Assembly (NCBI RefSeq): GCF_013760955.1
Contig: NZ_JACDUL010000003.1
Span: forward strand, 115,207-179,206
Reading direction: 5' to 3'
DNA from: Methanococcus maripaludis
GTDB lineage: Archaea; AGJL01; Methanococci; Methanococcales; Methanococcaceae
DNA length: 64,000 bases
In this document: piece by piece, positions 17,459 through 27,613 of the stretch
How the letters are laid out: each line of letters starts with the position of its first letter
Position numbering within the stretch: the first letter of the stretch is position 1
Position numbers and translations under genes: made by a program
The notes under the pieces: model-generated
The model's database searches: none
Seen by the model: only the letters and a program-made list of their open reading frames with translations
Told to the model about the DNA's origin: nothing

Positions 17459-18976
17459 TTAGAATTTGCTTATTCTTTCAATAAGCATTCCTTCTACCTT
17501 TACAGGATAAACTCTTCTTGCAAGATTTACTGCTGAAATGAGCCTTTCTTCGGAACCTGAATAGATTGTATACAGCACATCCCCCTGAGTAACTTTGTTT
17601 CCAATCTTTGAATTCAATAAAATTCCTGCTTTTTTGTCCCTTGGAGCTCCAGCTTCCTTAACCACGTTTGTAATTGCAGTGTTACTTATATCTGTAATAT
17701 ATCCATCAATTGGAGCAAGAATCTCTTCAACATATTCTCCAAGTTCTATTTCTTCAGGTTTTTTTGGAGTTCCGCCTTGTTCAACTATAATTTGATTGAA
17801 TTTTTCAAGCGCTTTTCCAGATTCTAAAATTTCCCATGCCAAATTCTGACCCTCCCCAATCTGTGCAGCACCGCCAAGTTCAAGAAGAATTCCTGCAAGA
17901 GATAAGGATTTTTCAATTAAACTTTTTGGAGCATTTTTTGGATCCTGAAGTGATTCAATTGCCTCTTTTGCTTCAAGTGCAGGACCGATTGCCCTACCAA
18001 GAGGCTGTCCACCATAAGTTAATACACACTCTACTTTAATATTGAGCATTTCTCCAAGTTCAATAAATTTCCTTGCTAATTTTGCCCCTTCGGCTTCATT
18101 TTTAATTTTTACGCCTTTTCCAACAGGAATATCAATTACAGTATATTTAATTCCAGTTGCAATCTTTTTTGCCATAACACTTGCAAGAAGTTGAGGTTGT
18201 GGATCTATTGAAACAGGCCTTTCCACATTTATGATAATATCATCTGCTGGGGCCAAATTTACGCCTCCACCCCATGCAAGACATCCATTTGTAGTTTTAA
18301 CTATCCTTTTTATCTCTTCTTCCTTTAATTCAACATTTGTAAGCACTTCCATTACGTCTGCAGTTCCTGCAGGGGATGTTATCGCCCTTGATGATGTTTT
18401 TGGAACTGTAATTCCTGCTGCTGCGAGTATCGGAATTGAAAGTAGAGCATATTTGTTTCCAGGAACTCCACCAATGCTGTGGATATCTACAACAAGGCTC
18501 TTTTCCCAAGAAATCATATCCCCAGTTTCTGCAATTCTCTTGGTCATTTCGCTTATTTCATCCATATTCATGCCATTAATGTAAGTAGATGAAACAAATG
18601 CAGATAATTCAATGTTTGAGAGTTTTTTAGATACGATTTCATCAATTATCGTTCTTATTTCATGAGGATTTAAAACTTGACCATCCATTTTCTTTTTTAT
18701 AAATGGAATTGATTCGGGTTTTTCTGCGTGTCTTAATTTTACTTCTTCACCTTCTGAAATTGAAATTTCCGAAAGTTCACTTACAAGCATTCCAACTTCG
18801 CCTTTTTGAACCATGGTTTTTGTGGAATAAATGTTTCCAATGACAGAACCTGCGTGTGACTCTATCAGTACCCTATCCTGCGGGTAGTACGAAGTTCCTT
18901 TTAAGTCCTCTTCGTTGACAATTACCGCACTTTCTCCAAGATCAAGGTCTATAAATTTTGCATTTAAAAATAGCAT
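17459..18976 (-). CDS. deoA: AMP phosphorylase (archaeal thymidine phosphorylase-like)
   Basis: The 505-residue protein has the archaeal extra N-terminal domain of about 90 residues. The nucleoside phosphorylase II core follows, with VVDIHSIGGVPGNK, TSSRAITSPAGTADVMEVL and the C-terminal domain APIDGYI. Archaeal AMP phosphorylase converts AMP and phosphate into adenine and ribose 1,5-bisphosphate, the first step of the pentose bisphosphate pathway. Downstream isomerase and RubisCO are not in this window. GGGAGGGG precedes the ATG. The archaeal N-terminal domain favours AMP phosphorylase over a plain pyrimidine phosphorylase. Confidence 0.88.
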   Translation of the reverse strand: MLFLNAKFIDLDLGESAVIVNEEDLKGTSYYPQDRVLIESHAGSVIGNIYSTKTMVQKGEVGMLVSELSEISISEGEEVKLRHAEKPESIPFIKKKMDGQVLNPHEIRTIIDEIVSKKLSNIELSAFVSSTYINGMNMDEISEMTKRIAETGDMISWEKSLVVDIHSIGGVPGNKYALLSIPILAAAGITVPKTSSRAITSPAGTADVMEVLTNVELKEEEIKRIVKTTNGCLAWGGGVNLAPADDIIINVERPVSIDPQPQLLASVMAKKIATGIKYTVIDIPVGKGVKIKNEAEGAKLARKFIELGEMLNIKVECVLTYGGQPLGRAIGPALEAKEAIESLQDPKNAPKSLIEKSLSLAGILLELGGAAQIGEGQNLAWEILESGKALEKFNQIIVEQGGTPKKPEEIELGEYVEEILAPIDGYITDISNTAITNVVKEAGAPRDKKAGILLNSKIGNKVTQGDVLYTIYSGSEERLISAVNLARRVYPVKVEGMLIERISKF

Positions 18977-19111
18977 GATGCCCCTCCCGCAGATTATTAT
19001 TAAAATTATTAAATTAACTCTAAACAGTTTATATTTAAATTAAAATAAAAACTTTTTTAAAAAATTTTATAAAAAAAGAAATTTAATTAAAAATAATAAT
19101 TTTAAAGAATA

Positions 19112-21103
19112 TTAATGGATTTTACTTCCAACGGGAAGATCCCTATCAAGTGCCAATAAACTTACAATGCTATCGTCTTCTGCTGCTAAAAGCATTCCTT
19201 GGGATTCAACACCACATAATTTTGCAGGTTTTAAGTTGCAGATGATAATAACTTTTTTTCCAACAAGTTCTTCTGCTTCATAAGCTCCTTTCAATCCAGA
19301 AACAATTTGTCTCTTTTCATCGCCCAAATCAGCAATGATTTTGTAGAGTTTTTTTGATCTTGGAACTTCTTCAACTTCTAAAATCTGTCCAACCCTTAAA
19401 TCAACGTTTCCAAAGTAATCAATATCAATAATATCCATTTTTTCACCAGATTTTACTTTTTTAGACTTTTCGTCCGTTTTTGTTTCAGCCTTTTTCGTAG
19501 CCGCTAACAAGTTTTCTTTCATTCTCGAAATATCTTCATCGCTTACCTTGGTAAATATAACTTTCGGTTTTTTAAGGGGATTTCCCCTAACTTCTAAATC
19601 GAGTTCTTCGTTCATGTATTCAAGAAGAAGAGCCGTTTTTTCAGGCATGAATGAACTTAAAAGGTAAATTATGTATTTTAAAGCAACTGAACACGTATAC
19701 ATTACTTCTTTTAACCTTTCGTCATCTTTAATTGCCCATGGAGCCATTCCTTGGAAATAAGCGTTTCCTTCTTTTGCCAAAAGGATAATCTCCATTAAAG
19801 CATCTTTAAAGTTGTATTCTCTAATCAATGAATCAACACGGTTTAAGGTAGACTCACATTTTGAAATCAATTTTTTATCTTCGTCTATTAACTGATTTGA
19901 ATCCACAATAGGCGTACTTCCAAATTTACGTTCTGTAAATACGAGTGTCCTGTGAGTAAAGTTTCCAATAATATCAATTAATTCAGTATTGATCCTCTTC
20001 TGGAAATCGTCCCATGAAAAATCGGTATCTCGATTTAATGGGGCATTTATCATGAAGAAATATCTTAAATAGTCAGAACTGAAGTTTTCAATAAAATCCT
20101 TAACCCATACAACCCAGTTTTTACTTGTACTCATTTTTTTGTTTTCAAGAGTTAAGTAACCGCCACTAACAACTGCATTTGGCATTTTGTATCCGCCAAT
20201 ACCTTTTAAAATTCCCGGCCAAAATACTGCGTGGTGTACGGTAATGTCCTTTCCAATAAAGTGAGATATTTTAGAATCACCTGTGTTTTCAAGCCAGTAG
20301 TCTTCCCAGATACCTCCAAGCTGTTTTGTAAAAGATACATAGCCGATAGGAGCTTCGATCCAGACGTACATTACCTGATCGTCACATCCTGGAATTGGAA
20401 CTCCCCATTTTATGTTTCTTGAAACATCCCAGTCGTGAAGCTCTTCGATCCATCTTAAAGCCATGTTTTTTACGTGTTCTGGCATTTCTGGAGAATTTTC
20501 AATGTATTCTTTTAAAACATCTTGCATCGCGCTCAATTTAAAGAAATAGTGCGTTGTTCTTTTGATTTCTGGTTTTGAATTACAGTGTATACAATAAGGG
20601 TTTACGAGTTCTGTTGGTTCAAGGTGTCTTCCACAAACCTCACAGTGGTCCCCCCTTGCTTCGCCCTCGCAGAACGGACAAATTCCTTCAACGTATCTAT
20701 CTGCAAGGTACATATCACATTTTTCGCAGTAAAATTGTTCAATTTCCTTTTCGTAAATGTATCCATTTTCTTTTAATTTTGAATAGAATTCCTGAGCTGT
20801 TTCGATATGTATGTCGCTATGAGTTCTTCCAAAAGTATCAAAAGAGACATTTAAACTGTCAAGGTCTGCTTTTATTGCATTGTGATATCTATCAACAATA
20901 TCGATAGGTTTTACACCTTCGCGTTCAGCAGTTAATGTAATTGGAACTCCGTGGTTGTCTGTTCCCCCTACGTGAACGACTTCTTCCCCTTTAAGTCTTA
21001 AATACCTTGTATAGATATCTGCAGGGATGTAGGTACTTCTCGCATGCCCAAGATGAAGAGGCCCATTTGTATATGCCAGTGCAGTTGTAACTAAATGCTT
21101 CAT
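19112..21103 (-). CDS. metG: Methionyl-tRNA synthetase with C-terminal EMAP/Trbp111 domain
   Basis: The 663-residue class I synthetase has the HLGH signature ([10 protein letters not shown]), a four-cysteine zinc knuckle region (CEKC, CPFC, CEVC, CIHC) and the KMSTS loop. After the anticodon-binding domain and a lysine-rich linker, a C-terminal tRNA-binding OB-fold domain starts at about [14 protein letters not shown]. It charges initiator and elongator tRNA-Met. I start it at 21103 ([14 protein letters not shown]) because GGAGGATTAAG lies directly before it; 20 extra upstream codons are open but not expected to be translated. Confidence 0.95.
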   Translation of the reverse strand: MKHLVTTALAYTNGPLHLGHARSTYIPADIYTRYLRLKGEEVVHVGGTDNHGVPITLTAEREGVKPIDIVDRYHNAIKADLDSLNVSFDTFGRTHSDIHIETAQEFYSKLKENGYIYEKEIEQFYCEKCDMYLADRYVEGICPFCEGEARGDHCEVCGRHLEPTELVNPYCIHCNSKPEIKRTTHYFFKLSAMQDVLKEYIENSPEMPEHVKNMALRWIEELHDWDVSRNIKWGVPIPGCDDQVMYVWIEAPIGYVSFTKQLGGIWEDYWLENTGDSKISHFIGKDITVHHAVFWPGILKGIGGYKMPNAVVSGGYLTLENKKMSTSKNWVVWVKDFIENFSSDYLRYFFMINAPLNRDTDFSWDDFQKRINTELIDIIGNFTHRTLVFTERKFGSTPIVDSNQLIDEDKKLISKCESTLNRVDSLIREYNFKDALMEIILLAKEGNAYFQGMAPWAIKDDERLKEVMYTCSVALKYIIYLLSSFMPEKTALLLEYMNEELDLEVRGNPLKKPKVIFTKVSDEDISRMKENLLAATKKAETKTDEKSKKVKSGEKMDIIDIDYFGNVDLRVGQILEVEEVPRSKKLYKIIADLGDEKRQIVSGLKGAYEAEELVGKKVIIICNLKPAKLCGVESQGMLLAAEDDSIVSLLALDRDLPVGSKIH

Positions 21104-21209
21104 CTTAATCCTCCAAATAATCGTAAAATTTATTAACATTCGTACAAAATGAATTGTAGACATTTTATTAATAGATATTTATGAAATTCAAAACCGATTT
21201 TCAAAAACG

Positions 21210-21219
21210 ATATATAAAT
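21210..21219. promoter_or_regulatory. Near-symmetrical TATA box in the metG-gap divergent region
   Basis: ATATATAAAT reads as a TATA box on both strands. It lies about 100 bases from the gap start and about 110 from the metG start, so it may serve either or both genes. Confidence 0.45.
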
Positions 21220-21310
21220 TAATATAGATAATATTTATATCTAAGTTCGAACTTTTTAAAAATAGATATTTTCCAAATAGGGGTAAAAATAGGTATAAAC
21301 TGGTGATTTT

Positions 21311-22333
21311 ATGGTAAATGTATTGATAAACGGTTACGGCTCTATCGGTAAAAGAGTTGCCGATGCAGTAGCTAAACAGGACGACATGAAAGTTATTGGA
21401 GTTACAAAAACAAAACCTGACTTTGAAGCACGAATGGCTGTTGAAAAGGGATACAAATTATTTGCAGCAATTCCTGAAAGAAAACATCTCTTTGAAGAAG
21501 CAGGCATTCCTGTTGAAGGAACACTCGATGATATCATTGAAGATGCAGATATTGTAGTTGATGGGGCCCCTAAAAAAATTGGAAAAGCAAACCTCGAAAA
21601 TGTATACAAAAAACACGGCGTAAAAGCAATAATCCAAGGTGGAGAAAAAGCTGGTGACGCACAGGATTCATTTAACTCACTCTGGAGCTACGACAGATGC
21701 TACGGAAAAGATTACATCAGATTAGTATCATGCAACACCACGGGACTTTGTAGATCAATGTATGCAATTAATTCGGTTGCGGATATTTTAAAAGCAAGAA
21801 TAGTTTTAATTAGAAGAGCTGCTGACCCTAACGATGTAAAAACTGGACCCGTAAACGCAATCGTTCCAAATCCCGTAACTGTCCCATCACACCACGGACC
21901 GGATGTTGTTTCAGTTATTCCTGAACTCGATGGAAAAATCATGACTTCAGCAGTTATTGTTCCAACAACATTGATGCACATGCACTCAATAATGGTGGAA
22001 ACTTCTGGAACGAACAGAGACGAAATAATAGATGCACTTGCAAAAACACCAAGAATATTAACCTTAAAAGCTTCAGAAGGATTTGATTCGACTGCAACAA
22101 TTATTGAATATGCAAGAGACCTTGGAAGAAGCAGATACGACTTAAACGAAATTGCAGTATGGGAAGAAAGCGTAAACGTTGTAGACAATGAAGTTTACAT
22201 GATGCAAGCAATCCACCAAGAAAGTGACGTTATCCCTGAAAACGTGGACTGTATCAGAGCAATGCTCGAAATGGAAAGCGACAACTTAAAATCAATCGAA
22301 AAAACAAATAAAGCAATGGGTTTAATTAAATAA
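21311..22333 (+). CDS. gap: Archaeal glyceraldehyde-3-phosphate dehydrogenase (phosphorylating)
   Basis: The 340-residue protein has the N-terminal dinucleotide fold [17 protein letters not shown] and the archaeal active site SCNTTGLCR with catalytic cysteine near residue 140. The long motif [12 protein letters not shown] is typical of archaeal class II GAPDH. It interconverts glyceraldehyde 3-phosphate and 1,3-bisphosphoglycerate. In methanogens it works mainly in gluconeogenesis. GGTGATTTT precedes the ATG. It fits with pyruvate carboxylase and FBP aldolase/phosphatase in this window. Confidence 0.95.
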   Translation: MVNVLINGYGSIGKRVADAVAKQDDMKVIGVTKTKPDFEARMAVEKGYKLFAAIPERKHLFEEAGIPVEGTLDDIIEDADIVVDGAPKKIGKANLENVYKKHGVKAIIQGGEKAGDAQDSFNSLWSYDRCYGKDYIRLVSCNTTGLCRSMYAINSVADILKARIVLIRRAADPNDVKTGPVNAIVPNPVTVPSHHGPDVVSVIPELDGKIMTSAVIVPTTLMHMHSIMVETSGTNRDEIIDALAKTPRILTLKASEGFDSTATIIEYARDLGRSRYDLNEIAVWEESVNVVDNEVYMMQAIHQESDVIPENVDCIRAMLEMESDNLKSIEKTNKAMGLIK

Positions 22334-22402
22334 CTTATTTAAATCTGCTTTTTTACATATTTTAACACAAATGTTTAAACTTGAATTTACACGTGATATT
22401 TT

Positions 22403-22783
22403 ATGAAATACCTAAGAGGGCATTCTTTTGAAGAATTTGTCGAAAAAATAGAGAATTTAGACGCTGAAGAGGATGCGATATATATAAACACAGAACTCTC
22501 TAAAAACCTCATAATTGAAATTCTGGAGAGTTGTGAGGTTAAAAAAATTATTTTACCCGAATCTAAATTTAAACGGACTAATAAAAAGGTACTTGGGGCT
22601 TTGAAAGAAATTGGAATTGAAGTAAAGTCAATTAAACCAACTACTGGACGTCCGACAAGTAAAAAAGAAATTGTGGAGAAATATATTGAAAAAACTCCAA
22701 AAGAAATTTCTGAAATTACACAAATTCCTATAAAAACGGTTGAATATCATTATTACAAAATTAAAAAGGCTATTTCACAGTAA
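22403..22783 (+). CDS. DUF1699-like protein with C-terminal helix-turn-helix
   Basis: The 126-residue protein has an N-terminal part of about 75 residues that resembles archaeal DUF1699 (paired strands AIYINTEL and KKIILPES). A proline/threonine-rich hinge (KPTTGRP) leads to a LuxR/sigma-4-type helix-turn-helix, TPKEISEITQIPIKTVEYHYYKI. It is probably a DNA-binding regulator. It lies 69 bases after gap and 33 before trm5. GTGAT precedes the ATG. Target and ligand are unknown. Confidence 0.65.
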   Translation: MKYLRGHSFEEFVEKIENLDAEEDAIYINTELSKNLIIEILESCEVKKIILPESKFKRTNKKVLGALKEIGIEVKSIKPTTGRPTSKKEIVEKYIEKTPKEISEITQIPIKTVEYHYYKIKKAISQ

Positions 22784-22816
22784 ACTCCTGTATCTCGATA
22801 AATTAATGGTGAAATA

Positions 22817-23845
22817 TTGATATCCTGCATCAAAGTTAATTCTAAACTGGGCGAAAAAACACGAAAAATCATACTCGACAATGATTTACTCAGCAAAAAT
22901 TACAAACTAAAAAAAGAAGGGGAGTTTTTATACATCCCCCTAACTTCAAGTAATTTTGATAAACAAATTTTTGAAGATGAAAATATCGACTTTGAAGTTT
23001 TAGAACTTGATGAAAATAATATTTCAAAGATAGATGTCGAAAAAAAGACCAGTTTTAAGGATTACCTTTTAAAAAATTTTAAAGATGAAGTCGATGGAAA
23101 TTTAATAGCCCATGCATACGATATTGTGGGAGATATCGTAATTTTGCAGATCGCAGAAGAAATTGCTCCAGAAATTAGGAAAAAAATTGGAGAAAATGCA
23201 TTAAAGTTAATTCCATCCGTAAAAGCAGTTTTTAGACGAGAGAGTGATGTTAAAGGAGATTTCAGAGTTAGAGACCTTGAACATCTTGCAGGTGAAGAAA
23301 AAACACTTACAACGTACAAAGAAAACGGGTACAGACTTTTAGTCGATGTTTCTAAAGTTTATTTTTCACCGCGGCTTGGATGGGAGAGAAAACGAATAAT
23401 GGATCTTGTAACATTTGATGACATTGTAGTCGATATGTTTTGCGGAGTTGGGCCATATTCAATTGCATGTAAAAATGCAGAAAAAATCTATTCGATAGAT
23501 ATAAACCCGGATGGAATTGAACTTTTAAAACAGAATATCGTTTTAAATGGCCTTGAAAATAAAATAGTTCCGATTTTAGATGATGTAAGAAATGTAGATG
23601 TAAAAGGAACTAGAGTTATAATGAATTTACCAAAATACGCCCACGAATTTGTAAATAAAGCCCTTGAAATCGTTGAAGAAGGCGGAATAATCCATTACTA
23701 TACCGTAGGTTCGGAATTTATTGAAGGAATTGAACTTTTTAAATCAAAGTGTGAATGTGAAGTTGTTGACAAAAGAATTGTAAAATCGTATTCCCCGAGA
23801 GAATATGTCTTTGTAATTGATTTTAAAATACTAAAAAAGAATTAA
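22817..23845 (+). CDS. trm5: tRNA (guanine37-N1)-methyltransferase Trm5
   Basis: The 342-residue protein has an N-terminal recognition domain and a Rossmann methyltransferase core. Motifs are FRVRDLEHLAGEE, YFSPRLGWERKRI, the SAM loop DMFCGVGPYSI, and catalytic NLPKYAHEF. Trm5 methylates G37 next to the anticodon, preventing frameshifts, and feeds the wyosine pathway in archaea (compare the taw3 gene at 36190). The start is a TTG at 22817 placed after GGTGAAATA; no ATG or GTG in frame fits the ribosome binding site. Confidence 0.92.
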   Translation: MISCIKVNSKLGEKTRKIILDNDLLSKNYKLKKEGEFLYIPLTSSNFDKQIFEDENIDFEVLELDENNISKIDVEKKTSFKDYLLKNFKDEVDGNLIAHAYDIVGDIVILQIAEEIAPEIRKKIGENALKLIPSVKAVFRRESDVKGDFRVRDLEHLAGEEKTLTTYKENGYRLLVDVSKVYFSPRLGWERKRIMDLVTFDDIVVDMFCGVGPYSIACKNAEKIYSIDINPDGIELLKQNIVLNGLENKIVPILDDVRNVDVKGTRVIMNLPKYAHEFVNKALEIVEEGGIIHYYTVGSEFIEGIELFKSKCECEVVDKRIVKSYSPREYVFVIDFKILKKN

Positions 23846-23862
23846 ATTAAAAATAATATATT

Positions 23863-25311
23863 TTAAAAGAAACTGTCCAATGTTGCCTGTTTTTTTGGAT
23901 CTTTTTTCTCTTTTTCTTTTTTATCCGTTTTTTCAACAGTTTCTTCGATTACTTCTTTTAAAGGTTCTTTTGGCGGTTCTGAAATTTTTGGTCGCTTTGG
24001 AATAATAGGTACTACGTCTTCAGCTTTTTTCTTTTTCTTTGGAGTTTCCTTTTCAACTTTTGGCTTTTTACCGGCAATTACTGAAAATATATTCTTTGCA
24101 ATTGTTTTGTTGGTTAAAAACTCGATTTCTTCTTTTGTGAGTTCATAATATTCCACAAGTTCTGCAGAAACAGCTTCATTTGATTCGAAAACCACGACCA
24201 TATAATCTAAAGTATTTCTTGCCCTTTTTGTTGAAGTATGGGTTTTTAAAGCTATTTTTTTCAAAATATCTTTCATCCTCTGCCTGCTACCCTTGGTCCT
24301 GCTGAGTTTTGTAAAGATTGCAGGTGGCGCGTACCTAGTAAATCCCCTATACTTTTCCTCTTTTGCAAGGGCAGTTCCTGCGGTCATCAACGCTGAAGCA
24401 TATCTCCAGAGTCCAAAATACTGCCTTCTAAATACCCTTCCCAAAAATACGTCTGATTTTGAAAGGTAATCATACCCATTTGCAAGATCCTTGTATTTTA
24501 AATATTCTTTTGGCAAATTTTCAGAAATCCACTCTTCAATAGTTCCAAGTTCCTCTTTTACATCCCTTGTAGCACTTGTTGCAATGTCATAGTGGGTTGT
24601 TTTCATTATTATCCTCATTGCATCAAAAATACTCTTTTCACTATCCCTATCAGGGAGTTCTTTTGCATCTTCAACTTCAATGGACCCGCCTGTTGCAAGG
24701 GATTGTAAATCATTTATTGCAGCCCTTAAATCCCCACCCGCATGGCTTGCAATCGTTTTGATCACTTTTTCATCGATTTCAAACCCTTCTTTTAATGCAA
24801 TTTTCCTTAAAACTGGAGGAATTGAGTTCGTATGTACTGAACCAACATTTATTAAATTTACAGAATTTCTAAGTGTCATCAAAGCAGGCTTGTATACATC
24901 GTTTGCAGTTAAAATTACAGGGTTTTCTGCAGTTTTTAAAACTTTTATTATTTCAGCTACCCCTCCCCTATCGTCATTTCCCGAAAGTCCATCAACCTCA
25001 TCTAAAACTATTAGAGTTCTTTTTCCAGTAAGGGACTTTGAAGTTGCCGCAGTTCCAACAACTTGCGAAATTACATCCTTATTTCGCTTGTCACTCGCAT
25101 TAAGTTCGATTACGTCAAATGCATAGTCTTTTGCAATTGCATAAGCTAGTGTAGTTTTTCCCGAACCAGGAGGCCCCGCCAAAAGTATTGGTTTTTGCTT
25201 TTGACCATTTATGAATGATTCTATCCATTCAATAAGGGATTCTTTGGTTTTATTGTGTCCTGCAACATCATTTAACGATTTTGGCCTGTATTTCTCAACC
25301 CATTCTTCCAT
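23863..25311 (-). CDS. rfcL: Replication factor C large subunit
   Basis: The 482-residue AAA+ clamp loader subunit has Walker A AGPPGSGKTT near residue 45, Walker B VLDEVDGL, and sensor regions. The C-terminal tail is lysine-rich and ends with QATLDSFF, a PCNA-interacting peptide. With the small subunit it loads PCNA onto primed DNA. The start follows directly on the stop of the upstream DUF447 gene, with GGTGT inside that gene's end, so translation is coupled. No intein is present. Confidence 0.95.
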   Translation of the reverse strand: MEEWVEKYRPKSLNDVAGHNKTKESLIEWIESFINGQKQKPILLAGPPGSGKTTLAYAIAKDYAFDVIELNASDKRNKDVISQVVGTAATSKSLTGKRTLIVLDEVDGLSGNDDRGGVAEIIKVLKTAENPVILTANDVYKPALMTLRNSVNLINVGSVHTNSIPPVLRKIALKEGFEIDEKVIKTIASHAGGDLRAAINDLQSLATGGSIEVEDAKELPDRDSEKSIFDAMRIIMKTTHYDIATSATRDVKEELGTIEEWISENLPKEYLKYKDLANGYDYLSKSDVFLGRVFRRQYFGLWRYASALMTAGTALAKEEKYRGFTRYAPPAIFTKLSRTKGSRQRMKDILKKIALKTHTSTKRARNTLDYMVVVFESNEAVSAELVEYYELTKEEIEFLTNKTIAKNIFSVIAGKKPKVEKETPKKKKKAEDVVPIIPKRPKISEPPKEPLKEVIEETVEKTDKKEKEKKDPKKQATLDSFF

Positions 25312-25857
25312 TTAAACACCTAGCTTTTTTGCAAGTTCAATATAATTAGTGTCGCCGACTTTTTTAATAATTTTCATCAATCTATCAATTTCTTCTTTCA
25401 TTTTTTCTTTCGAAATCATATCCTTTCTAGAATATAACACTGCCAGTTCTACAATGGCCCCATCTGCACGATTATATGGCGTTGTGTTGTAATTCAGTAT
25501 TTTTTCAAAAATAGGTTTTCCTTCAACAATCATTAGTTTGGAACTTCCAAATTCATTTTTTGTTTCCACTATTTTTCTATTGTTAATCTCGATTAGTTCT
25601 ATTTTAAACGAATCTTTTAGATACGGTATTTTTTTGCCGTTTTTTTCCAGATATTCGTAATCCCCTGAATCATCGAGAACCGATTTTGCAATTAAATAAG
25701 GACTGCAAATATTTAAAATATAGAAATCATCTTTTTGTAAATTTTCAAAAGTGTGTGAACCTTCATATAAATGCAAGGTTATTAAATCCCCTTTCAAAAA
25801 AGCTCCGATTGGTGCCCGATTAGAATTTCCCGAAGTTATAACGACTTCATATTTCAT
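25312..25857 (-). CDS. DUF447 family protein, probable FMN-binding split barrel
   Basis: The 181-residue soluble protein starts with EVVITSGNSNRAPIGAF and continues with YEGSHTFENL and NYNTTPYNRADGAIVELAVL, all DUF447 features. The family has a flavin-reductase-like split-barrel fold. Its reaction is unknown. It lies immediately upstream of rfcL with no intergenic base and is likely cotranscribed. Nothing about sequence suggests a direct replication role. Confidence 0.8.
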   Translation of the reverse strand: MKYEVVITSGNSNRAPIGAFLKGDLITLHLYEGSHTFENLQKDDFYILNICSPYLIAKSVLDDSGDYEYLEKNGKKIPYLKDSFKIELIEINNRKIVETKNEFGSSKLMIVEGKPIFEKILNYNTTPYNRADGAIVELAVLYSRKDMISKEKMKEEIDRLMKIIKKVGDTNYIELAKKLGV

Positions 25858-25976
25858 AGATACCCACTGTAATCAATCAACTATACTATTATATCACTAC
25901 ATTGATTTTATATGTTAGTATCGCTTATTAAATTTAAAAGGTTCATTTTACTCATTTAATTCTTTTCGGTGACATT

Positions 25977-26828
25977 ATGCGATGTTCTGCAGTTTCTTTA
26001 GGGTCGGGAACCATAATTAATGCAATTGCAACAGGTTTTGGCTCTGCTTTCGGCGTTGATTTAAAAATAAAAGCTGATGTTGAGTTACTTGATAACGGCA
26101 AAAAAATTATAAACGGAATTTCGATAGATAACCCAACTTTAAAGCCAAGTCTTGTAGAAAGGTGTGTTAAAAACGTTTTAGATTACTTTGAAGTTGATTA
26201 CTCTGCAAAAATTTCAACGAGTGGAGATATCCCTGTAAAATCTGGACTTAGTAGCAGTAGCGCAGCTTCTAATGCGGCAGTTTTGGCAACCATTGGTGCT
26301 TTGGGTGAAAAGGTCGATTCAGATTTGGTTTTGGATCTTGCAATAAAATCATCTTTTGAAGAAAAGTTAACTGTTACTGGAGCGTATGATGACGCCACTG
26401 CATCTTATTTTGGTGGAATTACCGTATGTAATAATATGGAAAGAAAAATACTGAAAAAAGATGAATTTAAGGAAGATATAAAAGTTGTTGTATTAATGCC
26501 GGAATTTCAAAAGAATGTTGATGTAAAAAGAATGAAATTGATCAAAGATTACGTTGATATGGCTTTTGAAAAGTGCATGGCCGGAGATTACTATAAAGCA
26601 TTGTTTTTAAATGGCCTGCTCTACTCATCTGCATTAAATTTCCCCTCAAATATTTCAGTTGATGCTTTAGAAGCGGGTGCAATTACGGCAGGGCTTTCTG
26701 GGACAGGTCCTTCATACGTTGCTCTTTGTTATAATGAAAATGAAAAAAACGTTGAAAATGCACTTAAAAAATATGGAAACACAGTAATTACTAAACCATG
26801 TATAAATGGAGCTAGAATACTTTACTAA
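25977..26828 (+). CDS. aroK: Archaeal shikimate kinase (GHMP family)
   Basis: The 283-residue protein is a GHMP kinase with the ATP loop [17 protein letters not shown] near residues 87-103 and C-terminal motif [14 protein letters not shown]. The pattern [18 protein letters not shown] at the N-terminus is typical of archaeal shikimate kinase, unrelated in fold to bacterial AroK. It phosphorylates shikimate in aromatic amino acid synthesis. GGTGACATT precedes the ATG. cbiL follows after 20 bases. Confidence 0.9.
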
Positions 26829-26848
26829 ATAATTAACTGGTGAAAATA

Positions 26849-27535
26849 ATGGTCGATAAAATATATGGAATTGGTGTTGGTCCAGGAGATACAGATTTAC
26901 TAACATTAAAAGCAGTTAAAATACTTCAAAATGCGGATACAGTATTTGTTCCAATTTCAAAGGAAGGAAAAGCTTCTGTTGCATATGATATTATAAAAGA
27001 TATACTACCGGAAAACAAAAAAGTAGTCGAACTTCTGTTTCCAATGAGTAAAGATGTCGAATTTTTACAAAAACACTGGAATGGTGCTGCAAAACAGGTT
27101 ATGGAAGAAAATGGAACCGTTGCAGTCGTAACTATTGGGGATGCAACACTTTACAGTACTTTTTCGTATGTCTGGCACATTTTTAAAGAAAATGGAATTG
27201 ATGTAGAAATTATAAACGGAATTTCCTCACCATTTGCGGGTGCAGGCGTTTTAAATATTCCTTTAGTTGAAGGGGATGAAAAACTAGCAATTTTGCCGCA
27301 AGGAAAAGATTTAGAAAGATATTTAGAAGAATTCGATACGTTAATTGTGATGAAAACCAACGATCTAGAAGAAAAATTGAAGAATTTAAAAGATAAAAAG
27401 GATAATTATTTAGTTGGTGTTGTAAACCGGGTAACATCCAATACTCAGAAAACTGCGCTTGGAAAAATCGATGAGATTGATTTTGAACCATTTAAAGATT
27501 ATTTATCATTAGCAATTATTAAAAAATTGAAATAA
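26849..27535 (+). CDS. cbiL: Cobalt-factor II C20-methyltransferase
   Basis: The 228-residue protein is a tetrapyrrole SAM methyltransferase. It starts with YGIGVGPGDTDLLTLKAV, has GDATLYSTF for SAM contact, and GISSPFAGAG in the family position. The pattern matches CbiL, which methylates C20 of cobalt-factor II in anaerobic cobamide synthesis. The start is the ATG at 26849 after GGTGAAAAT; the GTG at 26840 is part of that ribosome binding site. It is probably cotranscribed with aroK. Confidence 0.9.
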   Translation: MVDKIYGIGVGPGDTDLLTLKAVKILQNADTVFVPISKEGKASVAYDIIKDILPENKKVVELLFPMSKDVEFLQKHWNGAAKQVMEENGTVAVVTIGDATLYSTFSYVWHIFKENGIDVEIINGISSPFAGAGVLNIPLVEGDEKLAILPQGKDLERYLEEFDTLIVMKTNDLEEKLKNLKDKKDNYLVGVVNRVTSNTQKTALGKIDEIDFEPFKDYLSLAIIKKLK

Positions 27536-27613
27536 CTTATAATTAATTCATACATCGATACTTTTTTATTCAATTTGTTCAGATATTAGCTTAATCGTTA
27601 ATGGTGGTAAGAT

